Of a stretch of DNA of 64,000 nt, positions 30,617-40,989 are shown piece by piece. The first letter of the stretch is position 1, and every line of letters starts with the position of its first letter. The position numbers and the translations under genes were made by a program. This DNA is from Gari tellinella (Eukaryota; Mollusca; Bivalvia; Cardiida; Psammobiidae): contig OV277866.1 of NCBI GenBank assembly GCA_922989275.2, positions 53,311,246 through 53,375,245 of the forward strand. The letters are read 5' to 3'. Under the pieces are notes generated by a model, which saw only the letters and a program-made list of their open reading frames with translations, did no database searches and was not told the origin of the DNA.

Positions 30617-30887
30617 TTAAATCATTATATACCTACAGTCCAATCAAATATTCCAGCAAGTATACAGGGAGAGTTTACTGAAATAGTCAAGCAAACATGG
30701 CTAAACCGTGTGTTTTAACCCTTTCACATACAAAATATCGTCTGCAAAGCCTGTTTATAATTCTATGCAAAATGATCTTTTGAATTTTAACCCTTTACTC
30801 CGTGATATATACGCATTTTAACACATTTAAGTTGCTCTTCAGCTGGTGAAAATATATAGTTCCAGTTTATACAGTCACGAATGTGAA

Positions 30888-31134
30888 CAGTGGAGAAAAC
30901 GTTTTTATTTCCCGTCTAAACGCAAACGAAACGCAAACGCAAATCATATAAACGTAGAAAAGTACAATATTTAGACAATTCTGACAATTTATGTTTATCT
31001 TAGTGGCAAACAGTTTTGAGCCTGATCAGACGCCGGGTTACCCGGCGTCTGATCTGGCTCCCAACTGTTTGTTCTGGAAATATTAGTTTTAGCGTAAACA
31101 CGTTTATTGGGAAAGAATAACGTTTTCTCCACTG
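30888..31134 (-). mobile_element. Family B MITE, copy 4
   Basis: CAGTGGAGAAAACGTTTTTA and CGTTTTCTCCACTG ends, with TA on the right and AA on the left. The hairpin 31007-31071 is perfect in its inner 40 bases. Confidence 0.82.
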
Positions 31135-31197
31135 TATCATAAACATGCAGATGATAGCTAACAGTAAGCTGAAAGTAAAAGTAGAAATCCGTACATG

Positions 31198-31232
31198 TAG
31201 CTATGGTGAATGAATGAATGAATGAACGAATG
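31198..31232. repeat. GAAT microsatellite
   Basis: Six or more GAAT-type tetranucleotides occur in a row with GAAC variants. Confidence 0.7.
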
Positions 31233-31424
31233 AACGACTTTATTTTACGAGGGTAACTCACTTAGTCAGGAGACTAATCTACCGTGAGGCCCTCAAACAA
31301 GCATTTCTTACAAATCATATAATTAACAATAATAACACGATCAATATAAACAATCAAAATCAATTTACAAGAAAATAACACTCTCTATATAAACAATAGG
31401 CAGGCATTTAGGTGTTCTCTGCAA

Positions 31425-31645
31425 ATAGTGTATCTGTGGAGTACATTTGTCCTATGCAAACAGAGAAGACTCAAATCAGAGGGCTCCAAAAGGACTAACA
31501 GGAGTCCTCTGGCTAGGGTCTCCACTGTCTCATATTAGAATATATGGGCAAAAACAAACCCTAACTAGATCTATTTGGTGTGCTAGGCTAAATTGGAAAC
31601 TGGAATTGTCCATTTGAAGTTACAGGGGGGGGGAAGTTAAAGTCA
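31425..31645. mobile_element. Family C MITE, degenerate
   Basis: CACTTGTCCTATGCAAAC matches the C subterminal words ACTTGTCCTATGCAAAC. A loosened hairpin lies at 31458-31530 (CAGAGGGCTCC, GGAGTCCTCTGG). The right end GTTACAGGGGGGGGGAAGTTAA follows. Confidence 0.55.
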
Positions 31646-31774
31646 TTTAATCTATTATAATTTGAATTGAAAAACAGTGGAGACATAGTTGAGAGAGCAA
31701 GTATTTAAATATTAGCCTTTCCGATTTGCTATTTTACTCCCGTTAATAACCAGCGAAGACACGCAGCATCGTGT

Positions 31775-32060
31775 TGTGTCAAACAGTTTGTATCCAAACC
31801 AGACCTCAATTTATTCGATGTCTGTTATGGATCCAAACTTTGCAATATTGTTTTATTAATAATTAAGTTAGATCTAAATCAGAATGGATTTGCAAAAAGT
31901 ATGTAAAAACCTAAAGTCAGTAAGGGTCCATACTTATAAAACCCCTGAATTGAGTCCCAGACCGCTCCAAAGCACCTGATTGGCCAGAGTTAAGACTTTG
32001 GCTCAAATCCGACCAACCAAACACTCGAGAACGAACCAACCCCAACTCAAACCACGCAAG
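31775..32060. repeat. Class 1 hairpin remnant and family H copy 4
   Basis: A diverged hairpin at 31778-31848 (CAAACAGTTTGTATCCAAAC). At 31925-32060 an H unit with TGAGTCCCAGACCGCTCCAA, ATTGGCCAGAG and GAACGAACCAACCCCAACTC shows H arms with several substitutions. Confidence 0.45.
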
Positions 32061-32371
32061 CATTGACCCTGTTCATATGATAGCAGCCACGTGGCCAATG
32101 ACATATATTATGACCTCACGATACACTTTTGTGGGTCGTGACGTAACATCTGGTTCTCGTCTTTTAAGAAAAGCGTCACATACTAATTGTGACGTCATAA
32201 TGACAGTTTTGACGCGGAATGGAATGTGTTCCCACGGTCTTCTGTTTAGTTGAGTTGAGTAATTATCGGGAGTTCAATTTCAAAATATTTCAGATAAAAG
32301 TGTAAAAGTCAATAGTATCGACAAAGAAGCATATCTGCCGCCAATATACATAAATAGATAAACATGAAAAA

Positions 32372-32573
32372 CAGGGCTCCAGACAAAAAGTAGTAAAATC
32401 AATATTTTCATCAAGTTCTCTTTTATGTTTTTGAAAACAAATCCCTTGGTGTGACCACTTATCAGAATCGTCTCAAAAGAGACGATTCTAATTAGTAGTA
32501 GATCTAACACACTTGAGTTTTGAAATTTTAGTCTTCAAAATACTCCTTTTATCTAGATCCCTGAAAGCATTAC
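32372..32573. mobile_element. Family O MITE, copy 2
   Basis: Ends CAGGGCTCCAGACAAAAAG and TTTATCTAGATCCCTG. Hairpin arms GTGTGACCACTTATCAGAAT / ATTCTAATTAGTAG surround CGTCTCAAAAGAGACG. It matches 17150-17341 in ends and centre. No clear target duplication. Confidence 0.65.
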
Positions 32574-32794
32574 AAAAATACAATGGTAAAACAATTTATA
32601 TACAATGAAGTTTAATTTCGATGCCTCGAACTCTCTTAAATCGAAATTCCGGTTGAGACGAATTGGATCATACACCACAATGGTCTGACCGGGTAAATAT
32701 TATAACAGTTTGAAGGCAGATTGGACACTGAGTAACTCGGCGTCTGATACGGCTCCATGCAGTTTAAATAATTTTACGAGAGTCTATAGAAAAA

Positions 32795-32900
32795 TCATGG
32801 TAACGATATTGAGTCTTATTGACCACTGTACATCAATAAATCATAGAATCATGGTAACGATATTGAGTCTTATTGACCACTGTACATCAATAAATCATGG
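32795..32900. repeat. 51-bp tandem duplication downstream of the LINE
   Basis: ATCATGGTAACGATATTGAG to ATCAATAAATCAT occurs twice in a row, nearly identical. It lies 3' of the minus-strand reverse transcriptase and may be part of its 3' untranslated tail. Confidence 0.7.
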
Positions 32901-32997
32901 TAGAGGTGGTGGATTAATGGGTGAAAGAACTTATTTTAAGCGATTAATATATAAACACACTCTTCCGTTTTTAGCATAGTTATGTATGGTTAAAATT

Positions 32998-34380
32998 TTA
33001 GTTCTGAGATTTCAGCCATCTTATAAAGTGTGTGGTAAAACTATCTAGAGTGTGCATATCGCGAATTGAATCTGGTATTTTATTCCACATAGTAGTTCCT
33101 GAATATGATATACTTTCTTTGAACTGCTCAATTCTTGGTCGAGGGATGTTGTAATTGTAACGACTGGATGACCGTAGATATGCGTATAACTTTTGTTCTC
33201 TATTAAACATATTAGAAATATAACCAGGTACTAATCCTGACGAGACTTTATACATAAATTTTGCCTTTTGTAATATAATTTTTTCATTCAGTGTAAGGCA
33301 GTTCATTTTTTCCATTACACTTGATACGTTGGTATATTCTATACCAAATATAGTTTTACAAGCCCTCTTTTGTAGAATGCATAATTTATACAGATTTGTA
33401 TTGTTAGTACCTCCCCAGACGACATTGCAAAAGTCTAAATGTGGTTGAATATAGGATTTGTAGTATAGAATTCTAGCATGCAGGGGAAGATAAAATTTTA
33501 TTCTAGATAAAAGCCAGAGGTTTGTTGAAATTTTCTTTTTAACTTTAAGAACATGCTCATCCCATTTCAGATTTTCATTAATGTAAACTCCTAACAATTT
33601 TTCACCTTTAGATGAATTAAGTTCCAAATTTTTAAATCTTAGAGAAAGAGATTTTTCAGAAAGCCTAGCTCGTCTCTGGGGAGTTGTAATCATCAGAACT
33701 TTTGTTTTTTGAGTATTGAGAACCATCCCATTAGCTGTGCACCAAGTTTCTAGTAGATTTAGGCAGTTCTGTAAATTAATTTCTACAGTTTGTTTTGAAC
33801 GATGAATATCACATAAAGTTGTATCGTCTGCATACATATCAGTGCTGCACGTTGTATTAGACGTTATTAGAGGCAGGTCATTGATAAATATTAGAAACAA
33901 CAAAGGACCTAGAATTGACCCTTGTGGTACGCCACATGTAATTTCTTGTTCCGATGACATTACACCATTTATATTTACCCTTTGTCTTCTCCCATATAGA
34001 TATGATTTGAACCACTGAATTGCTTTTGCAGAACATTTATATATTTTAAGTTTCTTCAGCAATATATTATGATCAACAAGATCAAACGCTTTCTTAAAAT
34101 CAACCATGATAACCCCAACAACATATCCATCATTTAATGCTTTAAGCCACTTATCAATTAGGTGTACTAGTGCGGTCTCACAGCTGTGATGTTTTCTGAA
34201 TCCACTTTGCGTTTGCACGATAAGGTTGTAATGATTTAAATATGTGATAAAACTATCATGAAAATGTTTTTCTAAGATCTTAGATAGGGTAGGTAGGACA
34301 GAAATAGGTCTGTAATTATTAACGTCATGTTTGGAGCCAGACTTGAATAATGGATTAACTTTTGCAGATTTGTGATGGAT
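32998..34380 (-). CDS. Non-LTR retrotransposon reverse transcriptase, 5'-truncated
   Basis: A frame of about 460 codons is open from a stop at 34381-34383 to the stop at 32998. It starts inside the RT domain (KVNPLFKSGSKHDVNNYRPI, SVLPTLSKILEK) and so lacks ORF1, the endonuclease and the RT start. Catalytic blocks are visible: VDFKKAFDLVDH (motif A), GVPQGSILGPLLFL (motif B) and MYADDTTL (motif C, YADD). After the thumb region comes the YKSYIQPHLDFCNVVWG segment typical of Jockey/CR1/L2-type RTs. No in-frame stops, so insertion is fairly recent. The 5' break lies in family A-like sequence (34384-34440). Confidence 0.9.
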   Translation of the reverse strand: MHHKSAKVNPLFKSGSKHDVNNYRPISVLPTLSKILEKHFHDSFITYLNHYNLIVQTQSGFRKHHSCETALVHLIDKWLKALNDGYVVGVIMVDFKKAFDLVDHNILLKKLKIYKCSAKAIQWFKSYLYGRRQRVNINGVMSSEQEITCGVPQGSILGPLLFLIFINDLPLITSNTTCSTDMYADDTTLCDIHRSKQTVEINLQNCLNLLETWCTANGMVLNTQKTKVLMITTPQRRARLSEKSLSLRFKNLELNSSKGEKLLGVYINENLKWDEHVLKVKKKISTNLWLLSRIKFYLPLHARILYYKSYIQPHLDFCNVVWGGTNNTNLYKLCILQKRACKTIFGIEYTNVSSVMEKMNCLTLNEKIILQKAKFMYKVSSGLVPGYISNMFNREQKLYAYLRSSSRYNYNIPRPRIEQFKESISYSGTTMWNKIPDSIRDMHTLDSFTTHFIRWLKSQN

Positions 34381-34589
34381 TTAACATGCAGACAGTGTTA
34401 AGCAGACAATAATTTGACAGTAAAGGAGTAATTTATTTTGGTATCGACAAGTTATTCTGAATAGTGTGCTGTTTGCAAGTCAAAGGCATTTTCCACGGGT
34501 TATAATGTTACATTGTACTTGTTGTCTGAACTGTTGTATAACGTTTACCATAGTTACAGATCAGGAGAGCATTTTAAATATTAAATTCA

Positions 34590-34860
34590 AAATCCTAATA
34601 TTTAACCCATTCGCTGCCAGGCTCTATCGCACCATCATATGCAAACAGTTTGGATCCAGATCAGATGCCGCGTGAATAAAAACAGAGGACAAATTTAAGC
34701 TGAAACAATATTATGTAAAATACTACCAAGAGAATTTGACATTTATATCATTTTTTCTTAAGTCAAAACGCTTAAAATTCCAAATTTTATGAATGAAAAC
34801 AGAGGACAAATTAGCTGAGACAATATTATGTCAAAGACTATGGTGGACAGGTTTTTTACG
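34590..34860. mobile_element. Family A MITE with only the left hairpin arm
   Basis: TTAACCCATTCGCTGCCAGG leads to the left arm CAAACAGTTTGGATCCAGAT and GCCGCGTGA. The sequence then jumps directly to AATAAAAACAGAGGACAAAT. That last phrase is repeated ~120 bases later (GAATGAAAACAGAGGACAAA), indicating a local duplication. Confidence 0.55.
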
Positions 34861-35020
34861 AAGCGTTTACCAAAATCTACCTTATGTTTTGTCATTAGAA
34901 TGTCATTTTGTGAGTCATCACAAAAACATTAATTTTTTGTACGACGTATGCTAGAGGGCATTGGAGTCAGTGTTTTAATTTACTCCCTCTCTCTCCTACC
35001 AAGAGCACTGTATATAGCTA

Positions 35021-35263
35021 CAGTTGAGGAGATGTTATTATTTTCCTTTGAAACACAAACGAAACGCATTGCAATAAAATGTAGAAAATAACAACTTTTT
35101 TATTTTGCTATCGATTTATTTTAATCTTGGATGACAAACAGTTTGGAGCCTGATCAGACGCCGGGTAACCCGGCGTCTGATAAGGCTTCAAACTGTTTGC
35201 AATGGAAGTATTAGTATTAGCACAAACATGTTTATTTTGGACAGAATAACGTCTCCTCCACTG
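35021..35263 (-). mobile_element. Family B MITE, copy 5
   Basis: TA-flanked CAGTTGAGGAGATGTTATTA and CGTCTCCTCCACTG. The hairpin 35135-35199 has a near-perfect centre (CCGGGTAACCCGG). Confidence 0.78.
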
Positions 35264-35695
35264 TACATGTAAATCAAATGTTTTTGTTATGTTTTGTATT
35301 CTTGTACAAACAAATATTAAATTATTAACACTTATGTGTAGCTCTTCTCTTGTTAATCTGTTGCAAATAAATCTTTAAACATAAGTAACGTTGCATTTAT
35401 TTCTGTCAACCAACTATGCATACCCTGATTCATTAACTACGATTTTTACTATTCATACGCGTCATAGGACGATATTACCTATTCATCTAAATTAGTTTAG
35501 TTTATAGTTTATTATAGTGTCACATATAAAAGTTACATAAAATAGTTACACTTATCATATACTTTTTAGCTTTTATACACGGCCGTCCAGCGGCCTATGA
35601 GACACTTTATATACTTGTAGTTGCCTGAGAAATTGCAGAAAATGCAGACCTGGTTGTGGGCCGACAGCCTAACCCCCATGCCCGATCTGCACTCT
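35264..35695. other. AT-rich intergenic stretch
   Basis: I recognise no gene or repeat copy here; the sequence is AT-rich and of low coding potential. Confidence 0.4.
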
Positions 35696-35699
35696 CTGA

Positions 35700-35855
35700 A
35701 ATAAGTGCCTAATCATTAGGTGTTTACTACAGATAACTGCTTAAATCAAGGATTACACGGTGTCTGATCTGGCTCCAATTTGTTTGCAACTGAAATAATA
35801 GTTTTAGCATAAACTTGTTTATTGGGCAAAAATAATGTGTTCCTCTTCTGTACAA
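35700..35855. mobile_element. Chimera: left half of E joined to right half of B
   Basis: TAATCATTAGGTGTTTACTA, then ACTGCTTAAATCAAGG, is the left part and first arm bases of family E. It continues without a gap as ATTACACGGTGTCTGATCTG and the B right half (TTTTAGCATAAACTTGTTTA, TTCCTCTTCTGTA). The junction lies at about 35743, inside both hairpins. Confidence 0.55.
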
Positions 35856-35910
35856 CAGTTTTACCCCTTCGTTTTCAAGGTGTTAATATGACGTCTACAT
35901 TTATATTTAA

Positions 35911-36152
35911 CTCTTTCCTCCCTGAAACTTTAAATGGACAATTCCAGTTACCATTTTAGTCTAGTCCATTTCTGACTTTTAAGGGTTGATTTTGTCAATG
36001 TTTGGCATCATGACAAACAGTGAAGAACTTGATCAGAGGGCTCCTTTCGGAGCCCTCTGATCTGGATCTTCACTGTTTGCATAGGACAAGTGTACTATTC
36101 ACATGTTCACTGTTGAAAAGGATGCCTATATGCGGGACTAGGGTTCAAAGGG
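35911..36152 (+). mobile_element. Family C MITE, copy 3
   Basis: TTAA at 35907-35910 and 36153-36156. Ends are CTCTTTCCTCCCTGAAAC and GTTCAAAGGG. The hairpin 36014-36079 has a perfect GAGGGCTCCTTTCGGAGCCC core. Confidence 0.85.
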
Positions 36153-36269
36153 TTAATCTGTCAAATTTACTTTGAACGTAATTTTCATTGACGGAATCAT
36201 TTAAGAATGTTAAATAGTTTGGACCCGGATCACAATCGTCAAGCACTATGTCAGAATTCTAAATATAAA

Positions 36270-36425
36270 TACAGTAAACCCTCTCTATCGCGATCACAAA
36301 AAAGAAGGTCCATTGATTGCAAAAATGACAGATGACACCTTAAAACAAGGGGACAGTAAAACAGAAAGCTACTATAGGAGCAGTATGTTTTACTATCACA
36401 TCGCTTTAAACTGTAGACCTTGATG
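36270..36425. mobile_element. Family E MITE, degenerate
   Basis: TACAGTAAACCCTCTCTATC is the left end. A diverged class 2 hairpin follows at 36343-36412 (CTTAAAACAAGGGGACAGTA, TTTACTATCACATCGC). The right end is lost. Confidence 0.55.
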
Positions 36426-36654
36426 CAGTTGACAATTATTTCCCTGTTTGGTGTTGTAAAGACTAGCAAACAAAGATGCATTATTTGTATCGCATCTACG
36501 GTCGTATAGAGTTTCTCTTGTATTCTGATCTCAAGGTGTGAATTATTGATGTTATACTGAATGACGCATTATGGATTCAGACAATGTATGGATTATTCCG
36601 ATTATGAATGGACATGCATGGAATAGACATACAATACCAAAAACTAATCAAGAG

Positions 36655-36909
36655 CAGGGCTTCCATTCCTCAGGATTTTTCCTAAATCTTCGGATTTTTT
36701 TCTAGTACATGGTAGCTTAAAGCAGGCTGAAAGTAGAGCAGAATGCGCCTTAAGGCGCATTCTGCTTTTCTTTCAGCCTGCTTTAAGCAGCCACTTGTCA
36801 CCAAAACTAGAAACAGGCGATGGGGAAAAGGCACGATTCGTAAAATTGCACTTAAAAAGTTAAATTTGGAAATCTTAGGATTGTTTATGTCAACTTATGG
36901 CAGACCTGC
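36655..36909. mobile_element. D' element, full copy
   Basis: The left end GCAGGGCTTCCATTCC and right end ACTTATGGCAGACCTGC are roughly complementary. The class 2 hairpin 36716-36787 (apex GCGCCTTAAGGCGC) is nearly identical to that of TTAA-type family D, but the termini differ. A right-end fragment of the same element is at 53678-53756. Confidence 0.65.
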
Positions 36910-37109
36910 AAGAGGGGAAGTAATAGACAACATACATTGTAGGGGCGTTTCCAGTAATGAAGGACTCATTATCGAGTCAGCCAATTAATGAATTATTCCG
37001 ATTATGAATGGACATGCATATAGGACAGACATACAATTGCCAAAACGAAACATGAAAGTGTGGTAATAGACATCATACAGGCGATTCAAGAATTTCTGTA
37101 ACGTAGGTA

Positions 37110-37354
37110 CAGTGGAGAAGACATTATGCTTTCCCAATAAACGCGTTTACGCCAAAACTATTATTCCCATTGCAAACAGTTTGGAGCCAGATCAGACGCC
37201 GGTAAATCGGCATCTGATCAGGCTCCAAACTGTTTGCCACTCAAATTAATACGAATAGTCAGAATTGTCAAAAAGTTGTCATTTCTGCATTTTATTGCAA
37301 TGCGTTTGTGTTTCTTTTGCGTTTAAACGAGAAAGAATAACGTCTTCTATGCTG
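37110..37354 (+). mobile_element. Family B MITE, copy 6
   Basis: TA-flanked CAGTGGAGAAGACATTATGC and CGTCTTCTATGCTG ends. The hairpin 37173-37237 (centre GACGCCGGTAAATCGGCATC) is slightly eroded. Confidence 0.78.
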
Positions 37355-37359
37355 TAAGC

Positions 37360-37990
37360 GTGACTTACAGTGATGACGATACTATTGTATATATTTAAAC
37401 GCGAACGAAACACAGATGTAATTCAATAAAATGCAGACGATTACATTTTCTTGAAGGAACTTCGCATACGGAAGTCGTCTTGTATGTGTATCGTTCGGAG
37501 ACAATTTTTATAGGAACAGAACAGAATATCATTTCAACTTGCACATAAGCGTACCTCGTTGATACATACATTCTATATAATAGAATAACGGTCACCTAAC
37601 ATTCAGACTCACATTTATCCGAACAGAGAAAATATCACAAAATGAAAAGATCATTAAGTAGCTTAAACATGTAATGCAATAACTAAATATTTTAAGATAA
37701 TCTTGATTATTATTTCTTTAACAAATATGTGTACAATATTATACTAATATTTGTTATTTATTACCAAATAAGTAGAAGGTTTGAAATGAGTTTCATTTGT
37801 TTTTTCGACTAACGAATGGCGTCTATTAAGAGCAAACTTGATAAACTTGGTAAGGTTGTTAAGTATAATTTTGTTAGTAGACTGCATCAACTGACAAAAT
37901 TTAACGAAACTTGGTATTATGTATATAAAGCTTTTTTATATATATAGTTTCTTAAATCAGTGAGACTTGAACAAAACATTATGAAGTGAT
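37360..37990. other. AT-rich stretch without recognised feature
   Basis: No coding frame with protein-like character and no repeat copy seen. Confidence 0.4.
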
Positions 37991-37994
37991 ATTC

Positions 37995-38420
37995 ATCTTC
38001 AATATCTCGTTTCTCATACACATCACCTATGCAGGGGGAAGCAAACATAGTTGTCTTGTTTGGGCAAAAATGGCAAGCATTTTTGTAAGGAGGGAATCGT
38101 CACTGAGACGCCCGTTGTAGGAGCACTGTATGCCGCGAGCCATGGATCAGAGACATAAAACAGAACTGAATATCTTAGAAGTGTTATAGGCCAATTGTTT
38201 TTCACCTGGCAGGGCGGAGCTAACCTTTGGCAAAGTTAAACTAACTAACATTTGATTTTAGCGGTGAAAATCACGATTTGAATTCTATTTGCAAACAGCT
38301 TGAATCAAGATCAGACGCCGCGTAACGCCATTGTATTCCTTCTGTCAAAATGTTCACTAACATGTAACGTTGAGAAAAAAGCGGCAAGACAAAAATTCCG
38401 ATAATGAAACGAACGTGCTG
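37995..38420. mobile_element. Family F remnants, one with a single hairpin arm
   Basis: 38040-38132 has the F right end (GGAGGGAATCGTCACTGAGA, GTAGGAGCACTGTA). At 38290-38330 the F left arm CAAACAGCTTGAATCAAGAT runs through GCCGCGTAACGCC and then directly to F right-flank sequence (TTCTGTCAAAATG, ACATGTAACGTTGAG). The right arm is missing from the apex outward. Confidence 0.55.
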
Positions 38421-38479
38421 CCGCTCCTAAAGTTGAAATTCAATGATACAAACTGCATGCTATGGACAAATTTACGATA

Positions 38480-38560
38480 ACCGATCCAAATAGTTTGGAC
38501 CCAGATTAGACGCAGAACCGTTCGTATTCACATCTGGATCCAAACTGTTTGATTTCTGGT
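38480..38560. repeat. Class 1 hairpin, A-type remnant
   Basis: CAAATAGTTTGGACCCAGAT to ATCTGGATCCAAACTGTTTG is still mostly paired. The apex is eroded and no element ends are clear. Confidence 0.5.
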
Positions 38561-38712
38561 TATATTTTGCAGGACGAATATTCAGATAAATCATCTCAGA
38601 CCATTGTTGCAGACTTCAAGAACAAGGTAAAGGTTAACCATTAGCGTGTTCAACGAAGAAATCGATGGCCGTCGCTGGCCATCGATTGCGAGTTGGCTAC
38701 CTGTCTGAAATA

Positions 38713-38944
38713 CAATGGAGAAAACGTTATTATTCCGTTCAAACGCAAATGCATTGTAATGAAATATAGAAAATGACATTTTTTTAAGAAGTCGGACTAC
38801 CAGTTTTAATCTGAGTGCAAAGAGTTTGGAGCCTGATCAGACGCCGGATTACCCGGCGTCTGATCTGGCTCCAAATTGTTTGCAATGTAAATAATAATTT
38901 TAGCGTAAACGCGTTTATTGGGAAGGAATACATTTTCTCTATTG
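38713..38944 (-). mobile_element. Family B MITE, copy 7
   Basis: CAATGGAGAAAACGTTATTA and ATTTTCTCTATTG ends beside TA. The hairpin 38818-38882 (GAGCCTGATCAGACGCCGGA) is well kept and the B subterminal words are intact. Confidence 0.78.
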
Positions 38945-39419
38945 TACTCTGCACGGTTCCCAAGGGACACAAACTGCTAACCTAAACCGCAAACAATGGC
39001 AACTGAACACGCTACATCAGCGTCAACCCTCGTCAGAGACGGTCATGCTTCACTTGAAGTATCCAGAGGGATTTGAATTTCTTCTAATTATGACGCAAAT
39101 TCACGGTCAGCCAACCAAGAATACAGAAAATAACCCTCAGCATACTTACTAAGACTTGAATAGCAAGTGTACACATTGTGGATCTGGAACAGTCGCTGAG
39201 AAATCGGCGTCTGATTATGATTCAGAACAGTTTGATATTCATATTACCGATTCTCGGGCCAAAATAATATGAAATATAAATTTGAAGAGAAAAATGCAGA
39301 CGACAAATTAAAGCAGACGATATTATAGTCAGGATACGGATTAAACAGAAATAGAATTAGACGACAAACATGAAAGATGAAACCAATTACAATAATCTTT
39401 AGAGAAACCTTTAACCCTT

Positions 39420-39725
39420 TCAACCCTACAACCCTCTGTAGAATTTACTGATTATAGCGAGCCGTGCAATGACAAAACCTGCCTTATTACATTGCGAACA
39501 GTGTAGACCTAGGCCAGCTGCCGTGTTTTAAAGACGCGACAGCTGGCCTTGACCTACTCTGTTTGTCAGTGTTTGACACCCACAACCAACTTTAACATTG
39601 TATTTAGCAGTATTTTCTACAGTATTTGGCAGTGTAGACCAAACTCGGATGCAGAGCCTGTGCTGACAACGTTGCTTGGTCTGTACAAAGGTTGCGATGC
39701 AATAAGGCAGTTTTTGTCGTAGCAC
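39420..39725. mobile_element. Family G element, copy 3
   Basis: The hairpin 39495-39565 (GAACAGTGTAGACCTAGGCC, CAGCTGGCCTTGACC) is followed by TGTAGACCAAACTCGGATGC and GCTTGGTCTGTACAAAG, a second, outer inverted pair. Flanks GCAATGACAAAACCTGCC and GCAATAAGGCAGTTTTTGTC are also inverted, so this copy shows the G ends best. Confidence 0.58.
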
Positions 39726-39731
39726 GGTCCA

Positions 39732-40225
39732 TATGCAAACAGTGTTGACCCTTACCAGAGGGCTCCTATAGGAGCCCTCTGATCAGAGTCTGCACTATTT
39801 GATATTTTCTTTAGTTTTGTTGTCATGCCAAGACATGCAACAGTAAACTGGTTCAAAATTCCTGTACTAGAAGAGTATAAATACCCACAAGAGATATCTA
39901 TTATGGATGTAAGGGTTAACTCTTTCAGTGAAAATGGTGACTAAAACCGACCTTGCAAACAGATTGGTTCAAGATCTGATGCCGCGTAAAACGGCGTCTG
40001 ACCAGGAACAAAAGTGTTTGACACTGGACTCAACATTCCCTTGTCAAAATTTATTGTCTGCGATTCTATGCAAAATTGAAATGTTAGAATTTTGCATGAA
40101 TTCGCAGACGATAAATTCAGCAGACGATATTTTCGCATGTACATACATTTAGCAAGCCATCCGGGCCAGACCACACCAAAAGTTACCCGTTGACTGATCG
40201 GGCTCAAACTGTTTAACAATCATAT
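39732..40225. mobile_element. C-type hairpin element and family A copies
   Basis: 39737-39808 is a C-like hairpin (CAAACAGTGTTGACCCTTAC, GAGGGCTCCTATAGGAGCCC). 39956-40021 is an A hairpin (GATGCCGCGTAAAACGGCGT). Both directions of ATTCGCAGACGATAAATTCA / CAAAATTTATTGTCTGCGAT then occur, and a right-arm fragment sits at about 40193-40215. Confidence 0.5.
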
Positions 40226-40907
40226 TAAACAACACATACACATTTTCCTGAAACTGTCTTTATATTTACATATTGTATTTCGTTCGAGTTTCGATTTGAT
40301 TGACACTTTTGCCTCCTGGCTCTATAACACTAACTTATGCAAAAAGATTGGATTCATATCAGACAGATATTACGTAAATTACATTGCTTGTCATTTGGCA
40401 ATAATTTTATATTGCTTGTTTTCTTTACTTTTGGTTAGCTTTGATTGGCTGTAATTTTTCTTCATACAGTGTGACAAGGTTTTTTTAAGTACCTCCATGA
40501 ATACAATAAATGTTGGAATTATTCCTTAAATATATTTTAACGCACAGCCCGAAATAGTCAAATTTAGAATACACTTAATGGGATGTTTGAGGTTTGCATT
40601 TGAATTTTCAGGCGCAATTGACTATCGAAAGTTTTAGGTATGTTCGGGAGCAAGTAGAAAAACCCTAATGTAAAAGTCGGCAGAATGCGAGTTACGTTAA
40701 TGCAGACTTTATAAACCACCACCTTTACCTTTACTTTTAATGTGTTTCTATGGAAGAAATGTACGTGACACACCCCTTAAAGTATATTTATCCGCCCATG
40801 AATAGACAGATTATACAGATAACGGCTTGTGAAAATACTTATGAAGGGCAGATGGTTATCTATCTGCCTACATGTATTTTTTGTTGCTGAAAATCAAGAA
40901 GACGAAC

Positions 40908-40989
40908 ATGAAGTGTATATTGTTCACGCTGGTTCTTGTCATGTTTATTGGAGATTCCTGGGAATCATGTCGCAGAAGTTTATTCCATG
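40908..40989 (+). CDS. MSMB-like exon 1 (signal peptide)
   Basis: The ATG at 40908 opens 27 codons plus one base and the donor is GTATGT. The product is a basic start, a hydrophobic core (ILFTLVLVMFI) and C21. A family B MITE begins at the eighth base of the intron, with its TA duplication at 40995-40996. Confidence 0.78.
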
